Shown: positions 42,697 to 50,167 of the stretch, piece after piece
How positions within the stretch are numbered: position 1 is the stretch's first letter
How the letters are laid out: each line of letters opens with the position of its first letter
Source of the DNA: an uncultured Chitinophaga sp.
GTDB lineage: Bacteria; Bacteroidota; Bacteroidia; Chitinophagales; Chitinophagaceae
NCBI RefSeq assembly: GCF_902168175.1
Contig: NZ_CABHOU010000072.1
Location: forward strand, 62,001-126,000
Length of the DNA: 64,000 bases
Reading direction: 5' to 3'
Notes under the pieces: model-generated
Databases searched by the model: none
Seen by the model: only the letters and a program-made list of their open reading frames with translations
Told to the model about the DNA's origin: nothing
Position numbers and translations under genes: made by a program

Positions 42697-42717
42697 GTTA
42701 CTTAATTTAGATGGTCT

Positions 42718-42725
42718 CAAATGTA
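42718..42725 (-). promoter_or_regulatory. Bacteroidota -7 promoter box for pgi
   Basis: Minus strand reads TACATTTG, 21 bases upstream of the pgi ATG. Confidence 0.6.
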
Positions 42726-42738
42726 TCAATTTTATCCC

Positions 42739-43563
42739 TTAAACCCTTGTACCGATCACGGTTTTTCTTGAACGGAACAATTGGATAACAACACAAATGA
42801 CGATAATCACCATACAGGCAGAGCATACGATAATAATGTTCTCGTTTTCGACACCTTCGGCCGCCGCCCGTTTAAGGTTGATGCCCGTAAAGGCCCAGAG
42901 GCTCACCAGGGCGTAGGGGAAGTTGTTACGAAGAAACAGCATCAGTATAGTTAATAAAGTAGCTATCCCGATCATGATGCAGGTCCAGGTAACGGGCGAT
43001 ACCCCGCCGCCGTCCCATCCGATATCTACCAGCAGCGCAGCGGTGTTGGCAATCGTAGCCACCGCTATCCAGCCCAGGTAAAGACTGAAAGGTATATGTA
43101 CAAAAGCCCGCTCGCGCCTGCCAACGCCGGGCAGAAACATGCGGAAACGTTCGTGGATAACGATAAGACTAATGAGGATGACCAGCATAATGCCCAGCGA
43201 AAGCGGTACCTGTTCGTAATGCCAGGCAAATATCCAGCAGGTGTTGCCGATGCAGTTCAGCAGGAACCAGCCTTTCATGCGTGTCATAAAGCTGTGAAGC
43301 TCTTCAATGTGCCCGCGCGAAAAAGCCAGCCACAACTGGTAGATAGCAAACAGCAGCAGGCTGAAGTAAATCACACTCCATATTGAAAATGTAATACCGG
43401 CAGGCGTGAAGTAATTAGGGTAGAGGTTAGACAACTCGCCGGTGTTTTTGCCATTAATGGGCAGGATATTGGCCAGTGCGTTTACAACAATGACCACAAT
43501 AAGGCCGATGAGGTTAAATGCTGCACGCTGACGATGCTGTGCCAGGTTAATATTAATACTCAT
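42739..43563 (-). CDS. multi-pass membrane protein, tryptophan-rich sensory protein-like
   Basis: A 274-residue protein with about seven or eight membrane helices (GLIVVIVVNALANILPINGK, FSIWSVIYFSLLLFAIYQLW, WFLLNCIGNTCWIFAWHYEQ, LGWIAVATIANTAALLVDIG). The pattern of conserved Trp residues in the helices resembles TspO/MBR-related proteins longer than the usual ~160 residues. Ligand and role are unknown. The ATG at 43563 is preferred over one 19 codons upstream. Transcribed in the same direction as pgi with a 42-base gap. Confidence 0.7.
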   Translation of the reverse strand: MSININLAQHRQRAAFNLIGLIVVIVVNALANILPINGKNTGELSNLYPNYFTPAGITFSIWSVIYFSLLLFAIYQLWLAFSRGHIEELHSFMTRMKGWFLLNCIGNTCWIFAWHYEQVPLSLGIMLVILISLIVIHERFRMFLPGVGRRERAFVHIPFSLYLGWIAVATIANTAALLVDIGWDGGGVSPVTWTCIMIGIATLLTILMLFLRNNFPYALVSLWAFTGINLKRAAAEGVENENIIIVCSACMVIIVICVVIQLFRSRKTVIGTRV

Positions 43564-43761
43564 AAGGGTGGTTTGATTTTCCTGGTAATGAACAAATATT
43601 GTTCCGGTTGAAAATAACAACGTAATGCGAAAGTTGTTATGGATGCGGTAAAAAAAGGTGTACCGGTCAATATACGTTAAGCAGGTGATAATTAAGGTTT
43701 ATGGAGGGTTTGCCGCGATTGTCCATCTTACCCGGAGGACTCATTTATCTCAAATTTTCCC

Positions 43762-43770
43762 TACATTTGC
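43762..43770 (+). promoter_or_regulatory. Bacteroidota -7 promoter box for prfB
   Basis: TACATTTGC ends 5 bases before the prfB ATG, implying a leaderless or near-leaderless transcript. Confidence 0.6.
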
Positions 43771-43775
43771 GCCCT

Positions 43776-44871
43776 ATGACAATCGAGCAACTTAAACATA
43801 TGAGGGACCGTCTATACGTCCTGGGAGGTTTTCTTTGACGTCCAGGACCGTATAGCCAAAAATGAAAATGATAAGCAGCTAACGTTGGCCCCGGGATTCT
43901 GGGACGATAATGCCAGGGCAACGAGCATACTTAAAGGAATTAAGGTCAACAAGTTTTGGATAGACCTTTATGAAAGCGTACGTAACGCCGTGGAAGACAG
44001 CAGTGTACTGCTCGACTTTCAGAAAGAAGGCGAAGCCAGCGAGCAGGAAGTGGAAGAAGCTTACCGTAAAGCGTTAACGGCACTGGATGAACTGGAGTTT
44101 AAATCCACGTTGAACCAGCCCGAAGATGAGATGCCGGCAGTGCTTACGATCAACTCCGGCGCCGGTGGTACCGAGAGCCAGGATTGGGCCGAAATGTTAC
44201 TGCGCATGTACCGCATGTATGGAGAAAAACAGGGCTGGAAAGTTTCTGAGATCGATGTACAGTATGGTGACGGCGCGGGCATTAAATCCGCTACCCTGGA
44301 ATTTGATGGCGACTTCGCTTACGGCCTGTTAAAAGCCGAAAGTGGTGTACACCGCCTGGTGCGTATTTCACCTTTCGACTCCAACGCCCGCAGGCATACC
44401 TCGTTCGCTTCCGTATTTGTGTACCCGCTGGTAGACGATACGATTGAAGTAACTGTTAACCCTGCCGACATCGAATGGGAATTTTACCGTTCGGGTGGTA
44501 AAGGCGGACAGAACGTGAACAAGGTTGAAACTGCGGTACGTTTGAAACACATTCCCAGCGGCATTATTGTAGAATGCCAGCAGGCGAGAACACAGGGCGA
44601 GAACCGTGAAAAGGCGCTCACCATGTTAAAATCGCGCTTGTATGAGGAAGAGATCCGCAAACGTGAAGAACTGAAAAACGCTACCAACGCCAATAAACGC
44701 AAGATCGAATGGGGCTCCCAGATAAGGTCTTACGTATTCCATCCCTACAAAATGATTAAAGACCACCGCACCGACTATGAAGTAGGTAACGTGGGACCAG
44801 TGATGGACGGCGAGCTGGAAGGGTTTATAAAGGCTTACCTCATGTTACAGAAAGAGGAAGAACAGCAGTAA
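43776..44871 (+). CDS. prfB: peptide chain release factor 2, with programmed +1 frameshift
   Basis: Encoded in two frames: 43776-43835 (20 codons) then 43837-44871, giving 364 residues. At 43824-43839 the sequence GGAGGTTTTCTTTGAC contains an internal Shine-Dalgarno-like GGAGG, CTT and an in-frame TGA followed by C. This is the classic RF2 autoregulatory site: when RF2 is scarce the ribosome slips forward on CTT and makes full-length protein. The second frame carries the RF2 recognition motif SPF in [14 protein letters not shown] and the catalytic GGQ in [17 protein letters not shown]2 ends translation at UGA and UAA. Followed 41 bases later by pruA. Confidence 0.96.
43824..43839 (+). promoter_or_regulatory. 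prfB programmed +1 frameshift site
   Basis: GGAGGT, one codon (TTT), then CTT TGA C. The spacing from the Shine-Dalgarno-like element to the slippery CTT equals that in E. coli prfB. Confidence 0.95.
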
Positions 44872-44912
44872 CCATGTGAATGATTTTTCCAACCATTTAA
44901 AAATCGACACCA

Positions 44913-46544
44913 ATGCATAATGCTTATTTTGACTTTGCAGCACCTGCAAACGAACCAGTGTTAAGCTATGCACCGGGATCACCGGAACGCGCAGCACTTA
45001 AAAAACAACTGGCAGCTTTTAAAGCCGAACAGGCCGACATCCCGATGTACATTAACGGGCAGGAAGTTCGTACCGGCAAGCTGGTTGACATTAACCCTCC
45101 GCATGAGCGTAAGCACAAGCTGGGGCACTTTCATGCAGGCGACGCTTCGCATGTAAACCAGGCTATCGACGCGGCCCTTGCTGCGAGAGAAGAATGGGCC
45201 AACACACCATGGGAACACCGTGCAGGTATATTCCTGAAAGCGGCAGAGCTGATGGCCACTAAGTACCGTTACCACATGAACGGCAGCACTATGCTGGGCC
45301 AGAGCAAAAACGCCTACCAGGCTGAAATTGACAGCGCCTGTGAGATCATCGATTTCCTGCGTTTCAACGTGCATTATCTTAGTAATATATACCGCCAGCA
45401 GCCTGTTAGCTCGCCCGGTGTGCATAACAGGCTGGAGTATCGTCCGCTCGAAGGATTTGTACTGGCCGTTACGCCTTTTAACTTCACCGCTATTGCTGCT
45501 AACCTGCCTACCTCTGCTGCCATGTGCGGCAACGTGGTGGTTTGGAAGCCAGCCAATACCCAGGTGTACTCCGCTAACATCATCATGAAAATCCTCATCG
45601 AAGCAGGTTTGCCTGCCGGTGTAATTAACCTGGTGTATGCAGACGGACCAACTATTGGTGACATCTGCTTTGGTCATCCCGACTTTGCTGGTATTCACTT
45701 CACCGGTTCTACCGGCGTGTTCCAGACAATGTGGAAGACCATCGGCAACAACATCCACAAATACAAAACCTACCCGCGCATTGTTGGCGAAACAGGTGGT
45801 AAAGACTTTGTGGTAGCCCATAAATCTGCTGATGTGGATGCTGTGGTAACTGCACTGGCCCGCGGCGCTTTCGAGTACCAGGGACAGAAATGCTCTGCCG
45901 CTTCCCGCGCTTACATTCCAAGCAACATTGCTGAGGAAGTGAAGAGCAAACTGGCCGCCGAGATCAAAACCATGAAACAGGGTTCCGTTGAGGACTTCTC
46001 TAATTTCGTGAACGCTGTAATCGACGAACGTTCTTTTGACAAGATCGCGCAGTACATCGATAACGCGAAGAAAGATCCGAAAGCAAAGATCATTGCGGGC
46101 GGTAATTATAATAAAGAAGAAGGTTACTTCATTGAGCCAACCGTGATCGAAACTACCGACCCTAAGTACATCACCATGTGCGAAGAGATTTTTGGCCCGG
46201 TGCTTACGCTGTATGTATATGAAGCCGATAAGTTCGAGGAGATACTGGCTATCGTAGACACTACTTCCGAATACGCACTTACAGGTGCTATACTGGCGCA
46301 GGACCGTTATGCGATTGAGTTTGCTACCCGCAAACTGGTTAACAGTGCGGGCAACTTCTATATCAACGATAAGCCGACCGGTGCGGTTGTTGGTCAGCAG
46401 CCATTTGGCGGCGCCCGCGCATCCGGTACGAACGATAAAGCCGGCTCTCAGCTGAACCTGTATCGTTGGTTAAGCGCCCGTACAGTGAAGGAAACGCTGG
46501 TATCTCCGACAGACTACAGGTATCCGTTCCTGAAAGAAAGCTAG
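44913..46544 (+). CDS. pruA: L-glutamate gamma-semialdehyde dehydrogenase (1-pyrroline-5-carboxylate dehydrogenase)
   Basis: A 543-residue aldehyde dehydrogenase oxidising glutamate semialdehyde to glutamate with NAD+, the second step of proline breakdown and the follow-on to ornithine transamination. Signatures: FVLAVTPFNFTAIAANLPTS, general-base Glu in VGETGGKDFV, nucleophile Cys in YQGQKCSAASRAY and GARASGTNDKAG. Length and N-terminus fit the stand-alone P5CDH of the eukaryotic/Bacteroidota type, not the PutA fusion. rocD, whose product feeds it, lies 8 kb downstream. Confidence 0.95.
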   Translation: MHNAYFDFAAPANEPVLSYAPGSPERAALKKQLAAFKAEQADIPMYINGQEVRTGKLVDINPPHERKHKLGHFHAGDASHVNQAIDAALAAREEWANTPWEHRAGIFLKAAELMATKYRYHMNGSTMLGQSKNAYQAEIDSACEIIDFLRFNVHYLSNIYRQQPVSSPGVHNRLEYRPLEGFVLAVTPFNFTAIAANLPTSAAMCGNVVVWKPANTQVYSANIIMKILIEAGLPAGVINLVYADGPTIGDICFGHPDFAGIHFTGSTGVFQTMWKTIGNNIHKYKTYPRIVGETGGKDFVVAHKSADVDAVVTALARGAFEYQGQKCSAASRAYIPSNIAEEVKSKLAAEIKTMKQGSVEDFSNFVNAVIDERSFDKIAQYIDNAKKDPKAKIIAGGNYNKEEGYFIEPTVIETTDPKYITMCEEIFGPVLTLYVYEADKFEEILAIVDTTSEYALTGAILAQDRYAIEFATRKLVNSAGNFYINDKPTGAVVGQQPFGGARASGTNDKAGSQLNLYRWLSARTVKETLVSPTDYRYPFLKES

Positions 46545-46566
46545 TATTTACTAAAGGTTATACATG

Positions 46567-46600
46567 AAAAAGGTTGATGGTTTGCCCATCAACCTTTTTT
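46567..46600 (+). terminator. terminator of pruA
   Basis: The stem AAAAAGGTTGATGG/CCATCAACCTTTTTT has a 4-base loop and T run; it may also act on the minus strand. Confidence 0.9.
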
Positions 46601-46632
46601 AATTATGTACTTAGCTTTTATTACTACTATTA

Positions 46633-46659
46633 AGCCACCGTTGCGTCGCACTCTTCAGC
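46633..46659 (+). repeat. degenerate copy E of the dispersed intergenic repeat
   Basis: AGCCACCGTTGCGTCGCACT aligns with the repeat core with a few substitutions and one inserted and one missing base. It lies between convergent pruA and peroxiredoxin genes, the same context as copies A and C. Confidence 0.55.
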
Positions 46660-46673
46660 AGCAGTAACTACAT

Positions 46674-47186
46674 TTAACTATTCTTCTTAATCGCCTCCAG
46701 AGCCTCCGTCACATGTTTGGTAGCCTGTAACTGCGAGTTGAAGATATGCACGACTTTTCCGTCCTTATCAACAACATATGTAACCCTGCCCGTCATACCC
46801 AGCGATTTTGGTACGCCGAACTGCTTACGCACTTTGCCACCAACGTCGGCCAGCAATGTAAAAGGCAAGCGGTATTTCTCGGCAAACTGTTTGTGAGAAG
46901 CCACGTCATCACTGCTAATGCCGATTACTTTCGCACCTAAATCGCTAAAGGAAGTGAAGGAGTCGCGGAAGGAGCAGGCTTCTTTGGTACAGCCTGGTGT
47001 TTCATCTTTTGGATAGAAGTAGATGACCAGCGGGCCTTTACCTAGTTCATTTTTAACGTCAAAAGGTTGTCCGTTTTGGTCCTGTAGCTGAAACGCGGGC
47101 ACGTTGTCGCCGGTTTTAAGCTGGCCTTCCGCCGGTCCGAAACCGAAGAACGATAAACTGATCATGGTTATCCAAAGCTTTTTCAT
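46674..47186 (-). CDS. exported thioredoxin-dependent peroxiredoxin (Bcp/PrxQ type)
   Basis: A 170-residue protein with a short signal peptide (ends PAEGQ). The peroxiredoxin core shows VIYFYPKDETPGCTKEACSF with peroxidatic Cys in the PGCTKEAC motif; this spacing (Cys-x4-Cys) is the alpha-type PrxQ arrangement. It reduces hydroperoxides using thioredoxin. Export to the periplasm is unusual for Bcp and needs a periplasmic reductant. The ATG at 47186 is chosen because it starts the signal peptide; the frame extends 16 codons further upstream. Confidence 0.88.
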   Translation of the reverse strand: MKKLWITMISLSFFGFGPAEGQLKTGDNVPAFQLQDQNGQPFDVKNELGKGPLVIYFYPKDETPGCTKEACSFRDSFTSFSDLGAKVIGISSDDVASHKQFAEKYRLPFTLLADVGGKVRKQFGVPKSLGMTGRVTYVVDKDGKVVHIFNSQLQATKHVTEALEAIKKNS

Positions 47187-47246
47187 GGTGAAAGTAATGA
47201 CAGCTAAGTTAGGGTATATCCGGGTTACAGCCATAAGCTAAAAACA

Positions 47247-47274
47247 AAAGCCCGGTGGACAACCACCGGGCTTT
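47247..47274 (-). terminator. terminator of the outer-membrane protein gene
   Basis: The stem AAAGCCCGGTGG/CCACCGGGCTTT with a 4-base loop is followed on the minus strand by TTTTGTTTTT-like sequence. Confidence 0.9.
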
Positions 47275-47301
47275 CAAAATCAGAGAAGGAGAAATCTAGA
47301 A

Positions 47302-47937
47302 TTAGAATTTCAAGTTGATACCGAACCTAAAGTTGTCCAGACCAAATTGATCACCGAACACACCGAAAGTGTTGCTGGTAGTTTTAACATCGCTGCCGTC
47401 TGCTTTGCCTGAAGTGTAATCGTAACCGATCAGGTTACCGAAAGAGGCCTGCAGAGAGATGTTGTCTTTAATGTGGAACAGGATACCTGGCTCATAGAAA
47501 GCACCGAAACCAGTTGTTTTGTACTCTGTTTCTGCGCCAGCAGCTTCAGTTTTGTCGCTACCGAAAGCGCCATAGATACCCAGGTCGCTGTAGATAGAGA
47601 ATTTAGTCTGCCATAATGGAGTTTCCAGACGTACAAAAGGAGCAACGCTGAACTGAGTTGTTTTGTCTGTAGTTTCAGCACCAGCCAATGTGTTCTCATC
47701 TTTAGTACCCTGGTAACCCAGTTTAACACCGATAGCCAGTTTCTCTTTGATGTAATGACCGAAACGCAGGTCAACACCGTAACCGCTTGTTTCTTCGTTA
47801 GCAGCTTCGTCTTTAGAAGAAGAGAAGCCAGCAGATCCGCCGAGGAAATTAGTCTTCTTAGTCTGCGCGTTTGCGAATTGAGTCATAGCCAGCAGAAAAG
47901 CTCCTGCCATCATCATTTTGATCGTAATCTTTTTCAT
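47302..47937 (-). CDS. outer-membrane beta-barrel protein
   Basis: A 211-residue protein with a signal peptide (residues 1-26, ends ANAQ). The mature part has amphipathic strands (GYGVDLRFGHYIKEKLAIGV, FSVAPFVRLETPLWQTKFSI) and ends RFGINLKF, the usual barrel C-terminus. The Asp/Glu/Thr/Ala-rich turns are typical of eight-stranded OmpA/OmpW-type porin-like proteins. Codon use is strongly biased to common codons, suggesting high expression. The ATG at 47937 gives the signal peptide. Confidence 0.88.
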   Translation of the reverse strand: MKKITIKMMMAGAFLLAMTQFANAQTKKTNFLGGSAGFSSSKDEAANEETSGYGVDLRFGHYIKEKLAIGVKLGYQGTKDENTLAGAETTDKTTQFSVAPFVRLETPLWQTKFSIYSDLGIYGAFGSDKTEAAGAETEYKTTGFGAFYEPGILFHIKDNISLQASFGNLIGYDYTSGKADGSDVKTTSNTFGVFGDQFGLDNFRFGINLKF

Positions 47938-47968
47938 TTTCGTGTGATATGGTGAATAAATATGATGA

Positions 47969-47977
47969 GCAAAACTA
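47969..47977 (-). promoter_or_regulatory. Bacteroidota -7 promoter box for the outer-membrane protein gene
   Basis: Minus strand reads TAGTTTTGC, 31 bases upstream of the start. Confidence 0.6.
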
Positions 47978-48107
47978 ATGTTTAGATTGATATGAACAAG
48001 CAAAAAAATAATTTTTTGTTAATATGTAATTCAATAAATTATCGCGCGCTCGATAACTTCTATCTTTAGTGAATAATGTTTATTTTTGAGCTCTAAAACG
48101 AAAACTT

Positions 48108-48647
48108 TTGAAGACCATTCTGAGCGATAAACAACAGGCCATCACCATAGACAGGCTTTGTCATCAGCTTATCGAAAATCATTTTCCCTTTGATAACTCT
48201 GTGTTGATAGGGCTTCAGCCAAGAGGCATATACCTGTCTGACAGGATTTATGATAACCTTAAAAAGTTGTTACCCGAAACGGATATCCGTTATGGCAAGA
48301 TCGATATTACCTTTTACCGGGATGATTTTAGCCAGGGTAACACGATACATGTTCCCAACGAAACAAACATTGACTTCTCTATAGAAAATAAACGCGTGGT
48401 ATTGATCGACGACGTTTTATATACAGGTCGTACCACCCGTTCGGCGCTGGACGCCATGCTTGATTTCGGCAGGCCATCGGCAGTGGAGCTGCTGGTGCTT
48501 ATAGACCGCCGTTTTAGCAGAGAGTTGCCGATACAGGCAGATTATACCGGCCGTACGATCGATGCTTTTATTACGCAAAAGGTGAAGGTATTGTGGAAAG
48601 AGCGCGACGGGAAGGATGAGGTGGTGTTGGAAAACGACGCCCTTTAA
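48108..48647 (+). CDS. pyrR: pyrimidine regulator / uracil phosphoribosyltransferase PyrR, TTG start
   Basis: A 179-residue phosphoribosyltransferase-fold protein. The PRPP-binding motif is VVLIDDVLYTGRTTRSALDA; SVLIGLQPRGIYLSDRIYDN-like sequence (IGLQPRGIYLSDRI) precedes it. In Firmicutes PyrR binds pyr mRNA and also has uracil phosphoribosyltransferase activity. The start is a TTG at 48108 (MKTILSDKQQ); no ATG lies upstream in frame before a stop. It is directly upstream of pyrB (47-base gap), which supports the assignment. No PyrR anti-antiterminator hairpin was found in the leader. Confidence 0.9.
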   Translation: MKTILSDKQQAITIDRLCHQLIENHFPFDNSVLIGLQPRGIYLSDRIYDNLKKLLPETDIRYGKIDITFYRDDFSQGNTIHVPNETNIDFSIENKRVVLIDDVLYTGRTTRSALDAMLDFGRPSAVELLVLIDRRFSRELPIQADYTGRTIDAFITQKVKVLWKERDGKDEVVLENDAL

Positions 48648-48677
48648 TTAGATTTTCAGATTATCAACTTTCGCCTT

Positions 48678-48686
48678 TATATTTGC
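48678..48686 (+). promoter_or_regulatory. Bacteroidota -7 promoter box inside the pyrR-pyrB gap
   Basis: TATATTTGC, ending 8 bases before the pyrB ATG, could give pyrB its own near-leaderless transcript. Confidence 0.5.
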
Positions 48687-48694
48687 AAATTAGA

Positions 48695-49636
48695 ATGTCA
48701 TTATCAGTAAAACATCTTCTCGGTATACGCGATCTGAAGCGTCAGGATATAGAAACTATTTTTCAAACTGCCGATCAATTCAAGGAAGTTTTACAACGGC
48801 CTATTAAGAAGGTCCCAACTCTGAGAGATACTACCATCGTCAACGTTTTCTTTGAAAATTCCACCCGCACCCGCATTTCTTTCGAACTGGCGGAAAAGCG
48901 TCTGGGTGCCGATGTAGTGAATTTCTCAGCTTCCGGTTCTTCTGTGTCCAAAGGTGAAACCCTGATCGACACCGTAAACAACATCCTGTCTATGAAGGTA
49001 GATATGGTGGTGATGCGGCACTCGGCAAGCGGCGCGCCGCACTTCCTGGCGAAACACATCGACGTACCTATTGTAAATGCTGGCGACGGCATCAATGAGC
49101 ATCCTACACAGGCCCTGCTCGACGCATTCTCTATCCGCGAAAGGCTCGGTGGAGTAGAAGGGAAGAAGGTCGCCATCTGTGGCGATATCATGCACTCCCG
49201 CGTTGCCCTCTCTAACATTTACTGCCTCCGTAAGCTGGGCGCCGAAGTAACGGTAGTAGGCCCGCCTACGCTCATCCCCAAACACCTGGCGGCCGCATTG
49301 GACGTAAACGTTACGTACAACCTGCGCGAAGCCCTGGAATGGTGTGATGTGGCAAATGTGTTGCGTATTCAGCTGGAAAGACAAAATACGCCGCTGTTTA
49401 GTTCCCTGCGCGAGTACTCGCTGGTGTACGGGGTTAACAGGGCCTTGCTCGAAAGCCTGAATAAAGAGATTGTGATCATGCACCCCGGACCGATAAACAG
49501 GGGGGTAGAATTAAGTTCCGACGCAGCCGACAGCGGTCAGTCCATTATCCTGCAACAGGTGGAAAATGGCGTGGCCATACGCATGGCTGCCTTGTACCTC
49601 CTTTCAGGAAGGGGCGGAAAAAAACTCGAAGCCTAA
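48695..49636 (+). CDS. pyrB: aspartate carbamoyltransferase catalytic subunit
   Basis: A 313-residue enzyme catalysing carbamoyl phosphate + aspartate to carbamoyl aspartate, first committed step of pyrimidine synthesis. Signatures: FFENSTRTRISFELAEKRLG (phosphate-binding loop STRTR), HPTQALLDAFSIRE, and HPGPINRGVELSSD in the aspartate domain. Length matches the Bacillus-type catalytic chain, and no regulatory chain (pyrI) follows. The ATG at 48695 is used; an earlier candidate would overlap the -7 box. Strong bidirectional terminator downstream. Confidence 0.96.
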   Translation: MSLSVKHLLGIRDLKRQDIETIFQTADQFKEVLQRPIKKVPTLRDTTIVNVFFENSTRTRISFELAEKRLGADVVNFSASGSSVSKGETLIDTVNNILSMKVDMVVMRHSASGAPHFLAKHIDVPIVNAGDGINEHPTQALLDAFSIRERLGGVEGKKVAICGDIMHSRVALSNIYCLRKLGAEVTVVGPPTLIPKHLAAALDVNVTYNLREALEWCDVANVLRIQLERQNTPLFSSLREYSLVYGVNRALLESLNKEIVIMHPGPINRGVELSSDAADSGQSIILQQVENGVAIRMAALYLLSGRGGKKLEA

Positions 49637-49660
49637 CAAAAGATTCGCCTTATAAAAAAA

Positions 49661-49716
49661 AAAGGAAAACGGATCAAGTCAACGCTGTAAAGTTGTTGGC
49701 TTGATCCGTTTTCCTT
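49661..49716 (+). terminator. long bidirectional terminator between pyrB and the 85-residue gene
   Basis: A stem of about 20 bp (AAAGGAAAACGGATCAAG and its complement) extends with small irregularities; A and T runs flank both sides. Confidence 0.9.
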
Positions 49717-49736
49717 TAAATAAATCTTGTCAGGGG

Positions 49737-49994
49737 CTAATTAACTTCGTCCTCGTCGCCGCGTAAAGTACGCTCTATCCGATATTTGATATGCGCGCTG
49801 AAACCTTCCAGCTCAATATTTGGGCGCTCATCGAGGCAGATGCGAATTTTTCCTTCTTCTGTCATCAGAACATCTTCCATTGGCTCTAACAGAGCGAACA
49901 GAAGGCGTTTACCGCTTTCCGCCAACTGGTTTAATAGTCTGTCCTCCAGTTGAAAGAATTCCCGGTTTTTGTAAGAGTAGGTTACCTGTACCAT
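49737..49994 (-). CDS. conserved small hypothetical protein
   Basis: An 85-residue cytoplasmic protein, acidic, mixed alpha/beta (QLEDRLLNQLAESGKRLLFA, then a strand pair and HIKYRIERTLRGDEDEVN). No signal peptide or membrane segment and no family that I can name. It has an ATG start, is flanked by a good terminator, and its composition is gene-like, so it is likely real. Confidence 0.65.
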   Translation of the reverse strand: MVQVTYSYKNREFFQLEDRLLNQLAESGKRLLFALLEPMEDVLMTEEGKIRICLDERPNIELEGFSAHIKYRIERTLRGDEDEVN

Positions 49995-50167
49995 AGTAGG
50001 TTTTTTTTCTCAATAGGATTTTATAGATCCATAAAAATAACAAAAAAAATAAATTGACAAAAATTTTGATTGGTTTTTTTTAAATATACGTAATATCCCT
50101 CCCTACACCAGCGGTCGCTGTTTCTCGGCTAATTATATTATTTTTAGCCCTCATCATTTAAACAGCT

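Noticed and set aside
43836-43838. In-frame TGA in prfB read as a broken gene
   Set aside because: The GGAGG-TTT-CTT-TGA-C context is the known RF2 programmed frameshift, so the gene is intact.
44979-45821. 280-codon minus-strand frame inside pruA
   Set aside because: Shadow of a well-supported dehydrogenase gene, Cys/His/Val-rich and without domains.
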